From Asticcacaulis sp. SL142 (lineage in GTDB: Bacteria; Pseudomonadota; Alphaproteobacteria; Caulobacterales; Caulobacteraceae), in assembly GCF_026625745.1 (NCBI RefSeq), contig NZ_CP113061.1:2443501-2507500 (forward strand): DNA of 64,000 bases, given 5' to 3'. The notes beneath the pieces were generated by a model, which was given only the letters and a program-made list of their open reading frames with translations, did not search any database and was not told the DNA's origin. Of the stretch, positions 26,450 through 35,112 are shown piece after piece. Made by a program: the position numbers and the translations under genes. Positions within the stretch are counted from its first letter, which is position 1; the number at the start of each line of letters is the position of its first letter.

Positions 26450-27757
26450 TTAACGGCGAAGCGCGTCCTTGAGCACCAATCGCGTCTCAAACCCGTTATC
26501 AGAACGCTCAAATTCTAACTGTCCGCCATGCAAAACGGCAATCTGATCGACCATGGCCAGCCCCAGACCTGTGCCGCCGGTTGCCTCAGACAGATGCGGC
26601 TGGCGGGCATCGTCACCGCGCACAAAGGGCTGGCGATAGAGTGCAGCCTCATCCGCACCAAAGCCCGCCCCCTGATCACGCACTGTAAGGATGATATCGC
26701 CCGCCACAGCGCACGCACTGACCTCAACCGGCACCGCCCCATAACGCAGGGCATTTTCAATCAGATTGATGACCGCCCGACGCAGGGCCTCACGCCGCCC
26801 CGTAAAGACAAGACCTGGTGACGCCTCAAAATACACGTCACGGTCGATATAATCCCGGCCAAGGTCATTCATAAAACTGCCCGCCGCGATCAGACCCTTG
26901 GGTTCCTGCTCATAGCCGCGCGCGAACTGCAGGAACTGCGACAGGATGCGCTCAATGGTATCGATCTGACGGCCCGCACTGGCGCGCAGATCGGCATCCT
27001 CAATATCGGCCATATCCAGCACCAGCCGCAGCTTGGCCAGAGGCGTTCTCAGGTCGTGGGAAATTCCGGCCAGAACCAACGTCCGGTCGGCGTCGGCCTG
27101 ATTGAGCCGGGCCGTCATGGCGTTGAAACTGCGGCTAAGGGCGGCGATCTCGGCGGGGCCGTCTTCGCGCAGGGCCGGAGGCCCTGACGACAGGTGTAAC
27201 TCATCGGTCGCGACCCGTAAGTCCTCCAGCGGGCGAACCAGCTTGCGGCTCAGCCAGTAGGCCATGGCCGACGACAGGGCGACCGCAATCACGCCCAAAA
27301 CGATGATGACGCCATTGGGGGCCGTAAACGCCCTCGGTTTAAAGCTGATCCAATAGGGATCATCCCCCAGATAGACCTGTACCCATAGTTTGCGGTTACC
27401 GTCGGTTCGCCACGACATCTGGCTCTGGGTATCCAGCTGATCGGCCAGGGCGCGCATAAACCGCCGCTCCATATAGCGCGGCGGCGGGCCGGAGCGGTCA
27501 GGCGGCGTATCACCCGTCCAAATCTCAAGATATGTAGAGTTTTTCAAGCGCTGGATCATGGCGGTGCGCGTTTCAGGGGCCGCCGCATTATAGCCTTGGG
27601 TCAGGGTCACGACATTCTGGGCCATCATGCGGGCGGCCCGGTCGATCTGGGGCCGCACGACCAGCAGGCTCATCGCCGCAATCGTCAGAACCTGACTCAG
27701 GATCACAATCAGTATGGTGCCCGCCAAGGTCTGGCGTAAAAGCGTTGTCGGTCTCAT
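26450..27757 (-). CDS. EnvZ-like sensor histidine kinase
   Basis: 435 residues. Two membrane helices (near residues 10-34 and about 150-170) flank a periplasmic sensor segment of roughly 115 residues. HAMP follows (LSRKLVRPLEDLRVATDEL), then the phospho-acceptor motif LAGISHDLRTPLAKLRL, N-box VINLIENALRYG, G1 VRDQGAGF and G2 GGTGLGLAMV. This is the EnvZ/OmpB-like class. The start overlaps the response regulator stop by 4 bp, so the pair is translationally coupled. The signal sensed is unknown; the divergent secreted protein at 28702 is one possible target of the system. Confidence 0.93.
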   Translation of the reverse strand: MRPTTLLRQTLAGTILIVILSQVLTIAAMSLLVVRPQIDRAARMMAQNVVTLTQGYNAAAPETRTAMIQRLKNSTYLEIWTGDTPPDRSGPPPRYMERRFMRALADQLDTQSQMSWRTDGNRKLWVQVYLGDDPYWISFKPRAFTAPNGVIIVLGVIAVALSSAMAYWLSRKLVRPLEDLRVATDELHLSSGPPALREDGPAEIAALSRSFNAMTARLNQADADRTLVLAGISHDLRTPLAKLRLVLDMADIEDADLRASAGRQIDTIERILSQFLQFARGYEQEPKGLIAAGSFMNDLGRDYIDRDVYFEASPGLVFTGRREALRRAVINLIENALRYGAVPVEVSACAVAGDIILTVRDQGAGFGADEAALYRQPFVRGDDARQPHLSEATGGTGLGLAMVDQIAVLHGGQLEFERSDNGFETRLVLKDALRR

Positions 27758-28476
27758 GGATTTTGCACCCCTGTATCCGACGCAAAGACATAGCCGTGAC
27801 CCCAGACCGTCTTTATCCAGACCGGGTTGGCGGGATCATCTTCGATGACCTTTCGTAATCTGGCCACCTGAACATCGATCGCACGATCCGTAACCTCGGC
27901 ATCGCGCCCCAGCGCCAGATCAATGATGCGGGCGCGGGTCAGAGGCCTGCCCGCATGATCGATCAGAGTTTTCAGCAGCACAAACTCCCGCGTCGACAGG
28001 TCAATGTTCACCCCGTCCCGCGTCAGGCTCATGCGCGCCAGATCGAGGCAAAACCGGCCAAACCGAACCTGCCCGTCTCCGGTCAGGGCCGTGGACGTGC
28101 CTGAGCGGCGGCGCAGCACGGCATCGATCCGCGCCAAAAGCTCACGCGGCAGAAAGGGCTTACCCAGATAATCGTCCGCCCCCATCTCAAGGCCGATCAC
28201 CCGGTCAACCGGATCGCCTCTGGCGGTCAGCATGATGATCGGCGTCATGTCGCCACCCGCCCGCAGCCTTCGGCACACCGACAGGCCATCCTCACCCGGC
28301 ATCATCAGATCGAGAATAATCAGATCGGCCACTTCGCGCGTCAGGTGCTTATAGAGGGACGCCGCCTCGCCAAAGGTGCGCACCCCATACTGATTTTCGC
28401 TCAAATACCGTTGCAGCAGACCGCGCATTTCCTGATCGTCATCCAGTACCGCAATCTTGCCCTTAGTCATGCCCAT
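27754..28476 (-). CDS. OmpR family response regulator
   Basis: ATG at 28476 is preferred over an upstream ATG at 28554 since the receiver domain starts immediately (MGMTKGKIAVLDDDQEMRGL). Receiver domain: DD pair at the start, phospho-acceptor Asp in DLIILDLMMPGEDGL, Thr in IIMLTARGD, Lys in DDYLGKPFLPRELLARI. The C-terminal winged helix has VNIDLSTREFVLLKTLIDH and a recognition region VTDRAIDVQVARLRKVIE. 240 residues is usual. It precedes and overlaps the EnvZ-like kinase gene, its cognate partner. A 225-bp region separates it from the divergent gene at 28702. Confidence 0.93.
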   Translation of the reverse strand: MGMTKGKIAVLDDDQEMRGLLQRYLSENQYGVRTFGEAASLYKHLTREVADLIILDLMMPGEDGLSVCRRLRAGGDMTPIIMLTARGDPVDRVIGLEMGADDYLGKPFLPRELLARIDAVLRRRSGTSTALTGDGQVRFGRFCLDLARMSLTRDGVNIDLSTREFVLLKTLIDHAGRPLTRARIIDLALGRDAEVTDRAIDVQVARLRKVIEDDPANPVWIKTVWGHGYVFASDTGVQNP

Positions 28477-28701
28477 GGTCTGTTCCCGAAGCTCATGCCG
28501 ATATCTATAGCCGCACGGATCCCGCCGCACCCGCCCCAAGATGTTACAAACCATGACACCGGCGGCCTTATGTCACGTCTGGTCACACCTTCGCCATTTG
28601 GCGACATGGCGTCGTAACCCGCTGGTTCCAGTATCGGGGCGTCATCACGACATGGCTAAAAATCCTGGCCCCTAACCTGATCGATATACTGGAGATCCGC
28701 T

Positions 28702-29211
28702 ATGAAAAAGTCATTACTCGCCCTTACCGTCTGTACCCTCAGTCTGATCACCCTGGCCGAGAGCGCGATTGCCGCCGAAGGCCGCATCCGTGCCCGTGGC
28801 CAGAACGGTGTCGCCGCCGCCGGTTCCAACGATGGCAATGCCTATGTCCGCGCCCGCGGTGCCCGCACCAATGCCGATGGCTCAACCACGGCCGCCAGTG
28901 GCGGGGCTTTCCGCACCGATGACGGCGCCGCCGGTGCCCGCAAATCAGCCACAACCGTCAATCCGGATGGCTCAGCAACCCACTCCGGCAAGTTCGGCGT
29001 CACCGGCGACAGAGGCACCGCCACCTCAGACGGTGGCTTTACCCGCACGGCCGACGGTACGGTAAGCGGCTCGCGCGCTACGGATGTCACCAACGCCCAG
29101 ACCGGCAACAGCTATAGCGGCACGACAAGCTACGATTCCACCACCGGCGTGACCCGGTCAGCGACCTGCCGTGACGCATCAGGCGCCACCATCGCCTGCC
29201 CCACTCGTTAA
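28702..29211 (+). CDS. Small secreted Gly/Thr/Ala-rich protein of unknown function
   Basis: 169 residues starting with a signal peptide (MKKSLLALTVCTLSLITLAE, cleavage near AIAA). The mature part is low-complexity with recurring phrases such as TNADGSTTAASGGAFRTDDG, VNPDGSATHSGKFGVTGD and ADGTVSGSRAT, i.e. roughly 20-residue beta-like repeats each centred on a DG turn. Two cysteines near the C terminus (CRDASGATIAC) could form a disulphide loop. I do not recognise the family. It diverges from the two-component genes and is followed by a large hairpin and an EF-hand gene. An extracytoplasmic stress or surface role is a guess. Confidence 0.7.
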   Translation: MKKSLLALTVCTLSLITLAESAIAAEGRIRARGQNGVAAAGSNDGNAYVRARGARTNADGSTTAASGGAFRTDDGAAGARKSATTVNPDGSATHSGKFGVTGDRGTATSDGGFTRTADGTVSGSRATDVTNAQTGNSYSGTTSYDSTTGVTRSATCRDASGATIACPTR

Positions 29212-29253
29212 ACTTTCCCCTTCCGGTGTGTTTACCCTTCCACACTGGTTACG

Positions 29254-29296
29254 CCGGTTCCGTTGCCGCAGCTCCCCACGGCGGTGGCGGAACCGG
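29254..29296. terminator. Long GC-rich hairpin after the secreted-protein gene
   Basis: Arms CCGGTTCCG (29254-29262) and CGGAACCGG (29288-29296) are perfect; the inner bases GCCGC/GCGG extend the pairing. Followed by ACACGCTTTCATTTT, a weak T-rich tail. Probably a terminator between this gene and the EF-hand gene. Confidence 0.55.
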
Positions 29297-29327
29297 ACAC
29301 GCTTTCATTTTAACTTAGGACACTCCG

Positions 29328-29747
29328 ATGATTCGAACCTTTTATGCCCTGGCCGCCGTGCTGGCCTTGAACGCGACCTCTGTCCACGCCCAGCCCAAAG
29401 CCGCCGACCCTGACCGTCTGGCCGACCGCCTCGAAGCGGCTGATGCCAATCGCGACGGCATGGTAACCCGTCAGGAATTTATAGCCCATCGCGGCACGCA
29501 ATTCAGCAAGTTCGACCGCAACGGCGATAGCTACCTCACCGATAAGGACATACCCCGGCTTGCCGCCTACGGCGAACGCAGCCAAAAGTTCAAAGCCATG
29601 ATGCTGACCTTTGACAGCAATAATGATGGCCGCGTCAGCCGCACAGAATTCACCAGCGGCCCGACCATGGCCTTTGATATGGCCGAGACTGACCGGAATG
29701 GCACGGTTGATGGCTTTGAGTTAAAACACATCAAGCGCAAAGGCTAA
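29328..29747 (+). CDS. Secreted EF-hand protein
   Basis: 139 residues with a signal peptide (MIRTFYALAAVLALNATSVHAQ). The mature part has three to four EF-hand loops: DANRDGMVTRQEF, DRNGDSYLTDKD, DSNNDGRVSRTEF, and DRNGTVDGFELK (shortened), each with the Asp-x-Asn/Asp-x-Asp pattern of calcium ligands. Likely a periplasmic calcium-binding protein, perhaps a buffer or sensor; similar small proteins are common in Caulobacterales and sphingomonads. Separate from the gene before it by a hairpin. No partner can be named. Confidence 0.85.
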   Translation: MIRTFYALAAVLALNATSVHAQPKAADPDRLADRLEAADANRDGMVTRQEFIAHRGTQFSKFDRNGDSYLTDKDIPRLAAYGERSQKFKAMMLTFDSNNDGRVSRTEFTSGPTMAFDMAETDRNGTVDGFELKHIKRKG

Positions 29748-30132
29748 AAATTCAGGCGGCCAGCAATGGCCGCTCATAACTGACAATCCCGCACCTGTGG
29801 CCATATAGGCGCAGTGCCTATGCTGCTTTGCAACATTTGTCCGTGTTCGCTCTTCCCAACGCTGTTATTTGACGTTAAGGTGTCATATTGGGTGACCGAT
29901 GGGCAGGATTGCGACGGGCAAGTGTAATTTATGCTTAATTATCTATTATTTGCAGAATCCCGTCAGACCGCCTGAAAGTTGGCGTATATTATTTTGGGGT
30001 ATTATCCAGACACTCGCGGAGTTTAGGCATGGTCCTTGCTCAGCGTTTCGCACCGGCGGGTTTTTCGTCCCGTTTCTGGTGATGCCGGAGTATGGATTTT
30101 ACAGGTAATTTTTAAAGCGGGCTGACTGACAA
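29748..30132. other. 385-bp intergenic region upstream of the Dlt-like operon
   Basis: Begins with a perfect hairpin GCGGCCA-GCAA-TGGCCGC (29756-29773) that may end the EF-hand transcript; there is no T-run. The second half is A/T-rich and probably holds the promoter for the MBOAT operon, but I see no confident -35/-10 pair. A 69-codon frame at 29899-30108 shows no protein-like features and I do not call it. Confidence 0.5.
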
Positions 30133-31602
30133 GTGCTGTTCAATTCAATTGAATTTATTGTCTTTTTTATAGCGACTGTGGTCAGCTACATGCTGATGCC
30201 ACAGCGTCTGCGCCTACCCCTTTTGCTGATCGCCAGTCTGGTATTTTATGGCTGGTCAGGGCCTTTGTTTCTTGTGCATTTGCTGGTGGCAGCAACCCTC
30301 GTCTACTATTTCGCACTCGCGATAGAAAAGGCCGAGGATAAGCCCCGAAAGCAGATGATCCTGACCATCGCCATTGTGCTGTTGGTGCTCAATCTGGTCG
30401 GTTTTAAGTATACCTCGTTCTTCAATGAAACTTTGCGCGGCCTGTTTGGCTGGTTTGGGGCGTCCTATGATGTCCCGGTTCTGAACATCATCCTGCCGCT
30501 TGGGATTTCGTTCTACACCTTCCTGATGATCGGTTATCTGATCGACACCTTCAGAGGTGACAAAGCCGAGCGCGATCCATGGGTGTTTGGCACCTTTGTG
30601 TTCTTCTTCCCCAAAATGATCGCGGGCCCCATTGAGCGCGGCAAGAACCTGCTGCCGCAACTGCGCAGCCCCCTCACAGGCTTTGACTACGCCTTAATGA
30701 CCGCGGGCCTGCAACTGATGCTGTGGGGCGCGTTCAAAAAAGTCGTGGTCGCTGACCGGATCGCGCCGTTCGTCAACCGTGTCTATGATGATCCCCATGC
30801 CTTTGACGGCGTGGCCATGGTGTTTGCAACCTGGCTCTATGCCTTTCAGCTTTATTTTGATTTCAGCGGCTATACCGATATCGCGCTCGGTGCCGCCATG
30901 GTGTTTGGGATCAAGCTGCTGCCAAACTTCAATCGCCCCTATTTTGCGGTTTCCATTCAGGACTTCTGGAAGCGCTGGCATATATCTTTGAGCTCATGGC
31001 TTAACGACTACGTCTATACGCCGTTTTCGCGCAGCCGCTGGACCGGGCTTAAGATGTATAATCTGATGCTGGCCGGGATGATGCTGACCTTTGTGGTATC
31101 GGGTTTCTGGCACGGCGCCAACTGGACGTTCATCGTCTGGGGCGCGCTGCACGGCACCTATGTGGTCGTGTCATTGCTGGCGCAAAAGCCGTGGAACAAG
31201 TTTGCCAAAAACTCCGGCCTGACCAAGCGCCCCAAGACCTACCGCGCGCTCAAAATCGGCGTGACATTCTTCCTGGTCTGCTTTGCCTATATATTCTTCC
31301 GCTCAGACTCGCTGGCCGATGCCGGCTATATCATCACCCATATGCACACCGGCTGGGGTAGTTTTGCGGGCGGCATCCGTTCTGTGATCGATGGTAAGCT
31401 GGCCGAAATGGCGCTGGCGATCCTCGGCATCATCGTGGTCATGGCTCCGGAATGGTATAAGGATCATGCCAAGGTCGGCACTATCTACCGCGCTCTGCCG
31501 TCATGGCAGCGCTGGGGTCTGGTCTATGCCGCCACGGTCGCTGTCGTCATTCTGGGGGCCTATTACAACCTCGACCAAAAATTCATCTATTTCAGGTTCT
31601 GA
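30133..31602 (+). CDS. MBOAT family O-acyltransferase (DltB/AlgI-like)
   Basis: 489 residues with 10 or more helices. A GTG start is accepted because the product begins MLFNSIEFIVFFIATVVSY, the standard opening of this family. Conserved features: LPLGISFYTFLMIGYLIDTF, FPKMIAGPIERGKNLLPQL, FDFSGYTDIALGAAMVFGI, FWKRWHISLSSWLNDYVY, and the catalytic His in GFWHGANWTF (H327) with GALHG (H340). MBOAT acyltransferases of this class pass an acyl group across the inner membrane onto a cell-envelope polymer. It is the first of five closely spaced genes; the stop overlaps the next start (ATGA). Confidence 0.92.
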   Translation: MLFNSIEFIVFFIATVVSYMLMPQRLRLPLLLIASLVFYGWSGPLFLVHLLVAATLVYYFALAIEKAEDKPRKQMILTIAIVLLVLNLVGFKYTSFFNETLRGLFGWFGASYDVPVLNIILPLGISFYTFLMIGYLIDTFRGDKAERDPWVFGTFVFFFPKMIAGPIERGKNLLPQLRSPLTGFDYALMTAGLQLMLWGAFKKVVVADRIAPFVNRVYDDPHAFDGVAMVFATWLYAFQLYFDFSGYTDIALGAAMVFGIKLLPNFNRPYFAVSIQDFWKRWHISLSSWLNDYVYTPFSRSRWTGLKMYNLMLAGMMLTFVVSGFWHGANWTFIVWGALHGTYVVVSLLAQKPWNKFAKNSGLTKRPKTYRALKIGVTFFLVCFAYIFFRSDSLADAGYIITHMHTGWGSFAGGIRSVIDGKLAEMALAILGIIVVMAPEWYKDHAKVGTIYRALPSWQRWGLVYAATVAVVILGAYYNLDQKFIYFRF

Positions 31603-32675
31603 TGATGGACAGCGAAACGCCAAAACCAAATGAAGGTGACGCGGCGCTGCCAGAGATGGCCGCAAAGCCCAAGGGTGCACTTAGTCTGCTAGGCCGTCTG
31701 GCGCTATTGGGTGCAGCGTCCGTCGCCACCCTAATGGCGGTGGTGTTGGGCATCCCCGATGATAATGACTATGCCCGCGCGACCCTGTTGAAGCACGACC
31801 GCCTATCGACCCTGCCGGGTAAGAAGATTGTTCTGGTCGGCGGATCGAACCTGTCCTACGGTATGGATTCAACCCTGATTGAGCGCGAAACCGGCTGTCC
31901 GACGGTCAATATGGGCCTTAACGGCTATTTCGGCGTGCGTTATCTGATGCGCGAAGTGGCTGACGATGTGAAGCCCGGCGACATCATCGTCATCGCCTTT
32001 GAATGGGACAGTTTTGGCAAGCCGATCGAAGGGTCGGGCAAGGATCTTTACGCCATCGTCAAGACCAACCCTGCCGCTATTACTTATCTTACGCCACAAC
32101 AAATCGGTGAGGCCGTCTCGGCCATCCCGTTCGTGGCTCAATCCAAGCTGTTGCGCATCGGCAATCAGGCGGCACGCGGTGAATTGTTCAAACCCCAAGA
32201 CGATAAGGCCGGCGACGACCTGCTGGATACGCTGATTGAGGTTGAATCCTTTGAAAGCTTTGCCCCGACCGGCGACCTGGTGGGCCATAAGGGTGTGACC
32301 TGGACCGGCGACATCGAAGAGGGCACCAAACTGTACAACACCGGCATCGACCCCACGGTTGTGCCCGCCATCAAGGCCTATGCCAAGGCGATGGAGGCCA
32401 AGGGCGTGCATGTGGTCATGTCCTACACCCCGACCATGCGCCATTATTACGCCGCCAACAAAACCCAGATCGACAGCGTTCATACGGCGCTGACCACCGG
32501 CCCTGATGCCGTCAAGGCCCCGCGCCCGCCGTCGGATTATGTGTTCGATGAATCGCTGTTTTTCGACACGGTCTATCACCTCAAGGCCGAAACCCGTCAC
32601 CTCCGCGTCCAGCAAGTGGTGGGCGATCTGCGCACCACGCTCAAAGACGCGGCCACCTGTTCTAAACCAAACTAA
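31602..32675 (+). CDS. SGNH-like acyltransferase partner (DltD/AlgX-type role)
   Basis: ATG at 31602 overlaps the MBOAT stop; an upstream in-frame ATG at 31503 lies inside the MBOAT gene and is unlikely. 357 residues: cytoplasmic Lys/Pro-rich lead, one membrane helix (LLGRLALLGAASVATLMAVV), then an extracytoplasmic domain with VLVGGSNLSYGMDS (nucleophile-type S82), NMGLNGYFGVRYLMREV and a late DTVYHLKAETRHLRV (D322, H326). This is the SGNH-like arrangement of proteins that work with MBOAT partners, such as DltD, AlgJ and AlgX. Overall sequence is divergent. It probably receives or transfers the acyl group in the periplasm. Confidence 0.7.
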   Translation: MMDSETPKPNEGDAALPEMAAKPKGALSLLGRLALLGAASVATLMAVVLGIPDDNDYARATLLKHDRLSTLPGKKIVLVGGSNLSYGMDSTLIERETGCPTVNMGLNGYFGVRYLMREVADDVKPGDIIVIAFEWDSFGKPIEGSGKDLYAIVKTNPAAITYLTPQQIGEAVSAIPFVAQSKLLRIGNQAARGELFKPQDDKAGDDLLDTLIEVESFESFAPTGDLVGHKGVTWTGDIEEGTKLYNTGIDPTVVPAIKAYAKAMEAKGVHVVMSYTPTMRHYYAANKTQIDSVHTALTTGPDAVKAPRPPSDYVFDESLFFDTVYHLKAETRHLRVQQVVGDLRTTLKDAATCSKPN

Positions 32676-32685
32676 GGAGTATCCT

Positions 32686-32931
32686 ATGACCGAAGACCAA
32701 ATCTACGCCGCCATCGTTGAAATCATCAGCCAGACCCTGGACGATAAGGGCCTCGACGTGCCGGAAATCACCCCTGCCACCGAAGTTCTGGGTGATGAGC
32801 TCGGTATCGACTCGCTTGATCTGGCTACCCTCGTGTCCGAGCTGGAAAAGAAGATCGGTTTTGATCCATTCGCCAAGGGCTTCATTGAGTTCAAGACGGT
32901 CGGTGAGCTGACCAAGCTTTACGTGCGTTAA
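32686..32931 (+). CDS. Dedicated acyl carrier protein
   Basis: 81 residues, with AAGGAG 6 bp before ATG. The phosphopantetheine attachment site is S43 in LGIDSLDLATLVSEL; helix 1 (DQIYAAIVEIISQTLDD) and the acidic character are as in other carrier proteins. Length resembles DltC and stand-alone ACPs. Sitting between the SGNH-like and ligase genes, it should carry the acyl group activated by the ligase of the next gene. It is clearly not the housekeeping AcpP, which normally follows fabG and precedes fabF. Confidence 0.93.
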   Translation: MTEDQIYAAIVEIISQTLDDKGLDVPEITPATEVLGDELGIDSLDLATLVSELEKKIGFDPFAKGFIEFKTVGELTKLYVR

Positions 32932-32935
32932 TCAC

Positions 32936-34228
32936 ATGCGGATGGGGCTGGATCTCATACCCGGAGACGACACGCCGCTGGTGGCGCGGGGCGAAGCCCT
33001 GTTCACCCGCGGCGATATCCGGGCACGCGCCGATGACCTGTCGGCGGCCATTACCGAGCGCGGGATTTCCCGCGTTCTGGTGCGCAGTGACGATTCCGCC
33101 CTGATCCTTGAAGCGATCGATGCCTGCGACCGGGCGGGGGCGGATCTGTTCATCGCCCACACCACGATTGCCGAGGACCGTATAGAGGCCATCTGCGCCG
33201 AACACGGCATTGGGCTGGTGCTGAACGGAGAGCGGGACTGGCGCACCGCCACGCCATCGCCATCTGAGAGCCGCATCTATATGATGACGTCGGGTACGAC
33301 GGGTATGCCCAAGGTCGCTGGCCACTCCCTGCAAAGCCTGCTGGCCAAGGCCAAGGCCGGCGTCAAGCGCCGTCCCGATCAGGGCGGGCGCTGGGTGCTG
33401 ACCTATCAGCCGACCGGCTTTGCCGGTATTCAAGTGTCATTGACCGCGGCTCTGTGGGGCGGTCTGCTGATCACACCGTCCGAGCGCACTATCGGCGGAT
33501 TCTATCACGTTAGCCGCCACTGGAACGGCACCCATATTTCCGGCACGCCGACCTTTTGGCGGTCGTTCCTGATGGTCGCTGATCCCACGCAATTAAGCCT
33601 TCAACAGATTACCCTGGGCGGCGAAGCGGCGGATCAGGCGACGCTTGACCGTATCCGTAAAGCCTTCCCCGACACCCGCGTCACCCACACCTATGCCTCA
33701 ACTGAAGCGGGCGTGGTCTATGCGGTTCACGACGGCCTTGAAGGCTTTCCGGCGGCATGGCTTGAGGCTGCACCCTCCGGCGTGGCCCTTCGTATCAAGG
33801 ACGGCTTCCTGCAAATCAAGACCCCCCATATGATGTCGGGTTACCTGTCAGCGGCGTCACAACCGCTGCTGGATGATGGCTGGCTCGCCACCGCCGATCT
33901 GGTCGAACTGGCCGGAGACCGCGTTAAGGTGCTGGGCCGTGATGACAATACCATCAATGTCGGCGGCTCAAAGGTCTACCCTTTGCCGGTTGAGGCCCTG
34001 ATCCTGAAACAGGATGGGGTGGTTGAGGCCCGCGTCTATGGTCAGCCCAATCCGGTCACCGGCGCGCTGGTCGCGGCCGATGTGGTGCTTGAGGCCGGGG
34101 CCGATGAAAAGGCTGCCCGTAAGGCGATCCTGACCGCCTGCCGCGAAGCCCTGCCCGCCTATTCGGTGCCCAGATCACTTAATTTTGTCGATAAGATCGC
34201 GGTCTCGGCTGCCAATAAAAAGGGATAG
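32936..34228 (+). CDS. Adenylate-forming acid:carrier ligase (DltA-like role)
   Basis: 430 residues, shorter than most family members (about 500-550), with a reduced N-terminal region. Core motifs: MMTSGTTGMPKVAGH (residues 116-130, phosphate loop), THTYASTEAGVVYA, ATADLVELAGD, LGRDDNTINVGGSKVYPLPVEA split by hinge, and a C terminus ending SAANKKG, where the usual GK dipeptide is replaced by NK; the lysine itself is kept. It should activate a carboxylic acid as an adenylate and load it on the adjacent ACP. The substrate is unknown. It starts 4 bp after the ACP gene and ends 2 bp before the SDR gene. Confidence 0.88.
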   Translation: MRMGLDLIPGDDTPLVARGEALFTRGDIRARADDLSAAITERGISRVLVRSDDSALILEAIDACDRAGADLFIAHTTIAEDRIEAICAEHGIGLVLNGERDWRTATPSPSESRIYMMTSGTTGMPKVAGHSLQSLLAKAKAGVKRRPDQGGRWVLTYQPTGFAGIQVSLTAALWGGLLITPSERTIGGFYHVSRHWNGTHISGTPTFWRSFLMVADPTQLSLQQITLGGEAADQATLDRIRKAFPDTRVTHTYASTEAGVVYAVHDGLEGFPAAWLEAAPSGVALRIKDGFLQIKTPHMMSGYLSAASQPLLDDGWLATADLVELAGDRVKVLGRDDNTINVGGSKVYPLPVEALILKQDGVVEARVYGQPNPVTGALVAADVVLEAGADEKAARKAILTACREALPAYSVPRSLNFVDKIAVSAANKKG

Positions 34229-34230
34229 TT

Positions 34231-34980
34231 ATGCGTCACGTTATTGTCACCGGCGGCAGCCGCGGTTTGGGCGCGGTGATGATCGAAGGTCTTCTGGCCG
34301 ACGGTTATCGCGTCTCGACCTGTAGTCGCAAGAAAACCGACAATATTGCCCGCCTTGAGGCCCATCCCGAATATGGTCAATACTTCTTCTGGCAGGCCTG
34401 CGAAGTCGGTGAAGCCGATCAGGTTGATGCCTTTGTCGAAGCCGCCGTCGCATGGGCGGGCGAGGATGGCCTGTGGGGTCTGGTCAACAATGCCGGTGTC
34501 GCTCAGGCCGGGATTCTGGCCTCCTTCCCCAATGTCGAGAGCGAGCGGATCATAAAGATCAATCTGCTCGGCACCATTCAGATGGCGCGCGCCGCCTCCA
34601 AGGTCATGCTGGCGCAAAAGCCATCCGAGAACCAGGGCGGGCGGATCATCAATATTTCCTCGATCATCGGCACGCGTGGCTATAATGGTCTGTCGGCCTA
34701 TTCGGCCTCCAAGGCGGGTGTCGATGGGTTTAGTCGGGCTCTGGCGCGCGAACTGGGTAGGCGTCAAATCACGGTCAACAGCGTCGCCCCCGGCTATGTG
34801 GCGACTGAAATGTCATCGACCCTTAGCCCATCACAGCTCAAGCAGATTGTGGGCCGCACGCCGCTGGGGCGGCTGGCTGATGAGGATGATATCCTAAACG
34901 CCGTACGCTTTTTCCTGAGCGATGGGGCGCGCATGATCACGGGTCAGACCCTGATCATCGATGGTGGCATTAGTACCTAA
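34231..34980 (+). CDS. FabG-like short-chain dehydrogenase
   Basis: 249 residues, classical SDR. TGGSRGLGAVMIEGL binds the cofactor, NNAGVAQAG follows strand 4, catalytic Ser in INISSIIGTRGYN, and YSASKAG holds Tyr and Lys. The end (ITGQTLIIDGGIST) is typical of FabG-like proteins. In a cassette with its own ACP and ligase it most likely reduces a keto group on the ACP-bound acyl chain, giving a hydroxyacyl substrate for the MBOAT enzyme. A role on a free sugar cannot be excluded. Gap to the next gene is 132 bp, so this is the probable end of the first transcription unit. Confidence 0.88.
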   Translation: MRHVIVTGGSRGLGAVMIEGLLADGYRVSTCSRKKTDNIARLEAHPEYGQYFFWQACEVGEADQVDAFVEAAVAWAGEDGLWGLVNNAGVAQAGILASFPNVESERIIKINLLGTIQMARAASKVMLAQKPSENQGGRIINISSIIGTRGYNGLSAYSASKAGVDGFSRALARELGRRQITVNSVAPGYVATEMSSTLSPSQLKQIVGRTPLGRLADEDDILNAVRFFLSDGARMITGQTLIIDGGIST

Positions 34981-35112
34981 AGCACTATTTTTCAGAGTTT
35001 TATGAGTTTGAGTGGCGTGAGGTTGGATCAGGTTCTTGCCTGATCTTCAAAGGTTCATATGGCACAGGTGTTGCACCGCGTCATGGCCGCAACCCAATAC
35101 GGAGCAAGTGAC

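Noticed and set aside
29899-30108. 69-codon frame before the MBOAT gene
   Set aside because: No signal, helix pattern or ribosome binding site, and it covers the region likely to contain the operon promoter.
32936-34228. Ligase as an NRPS adenylation fragment
   Set aside because: There are no condensation or carrier domains attached, the ACP is a separate gene, and the neighbouring MBOAT/SGNH pair fits a DltA-like stand-alone role better.
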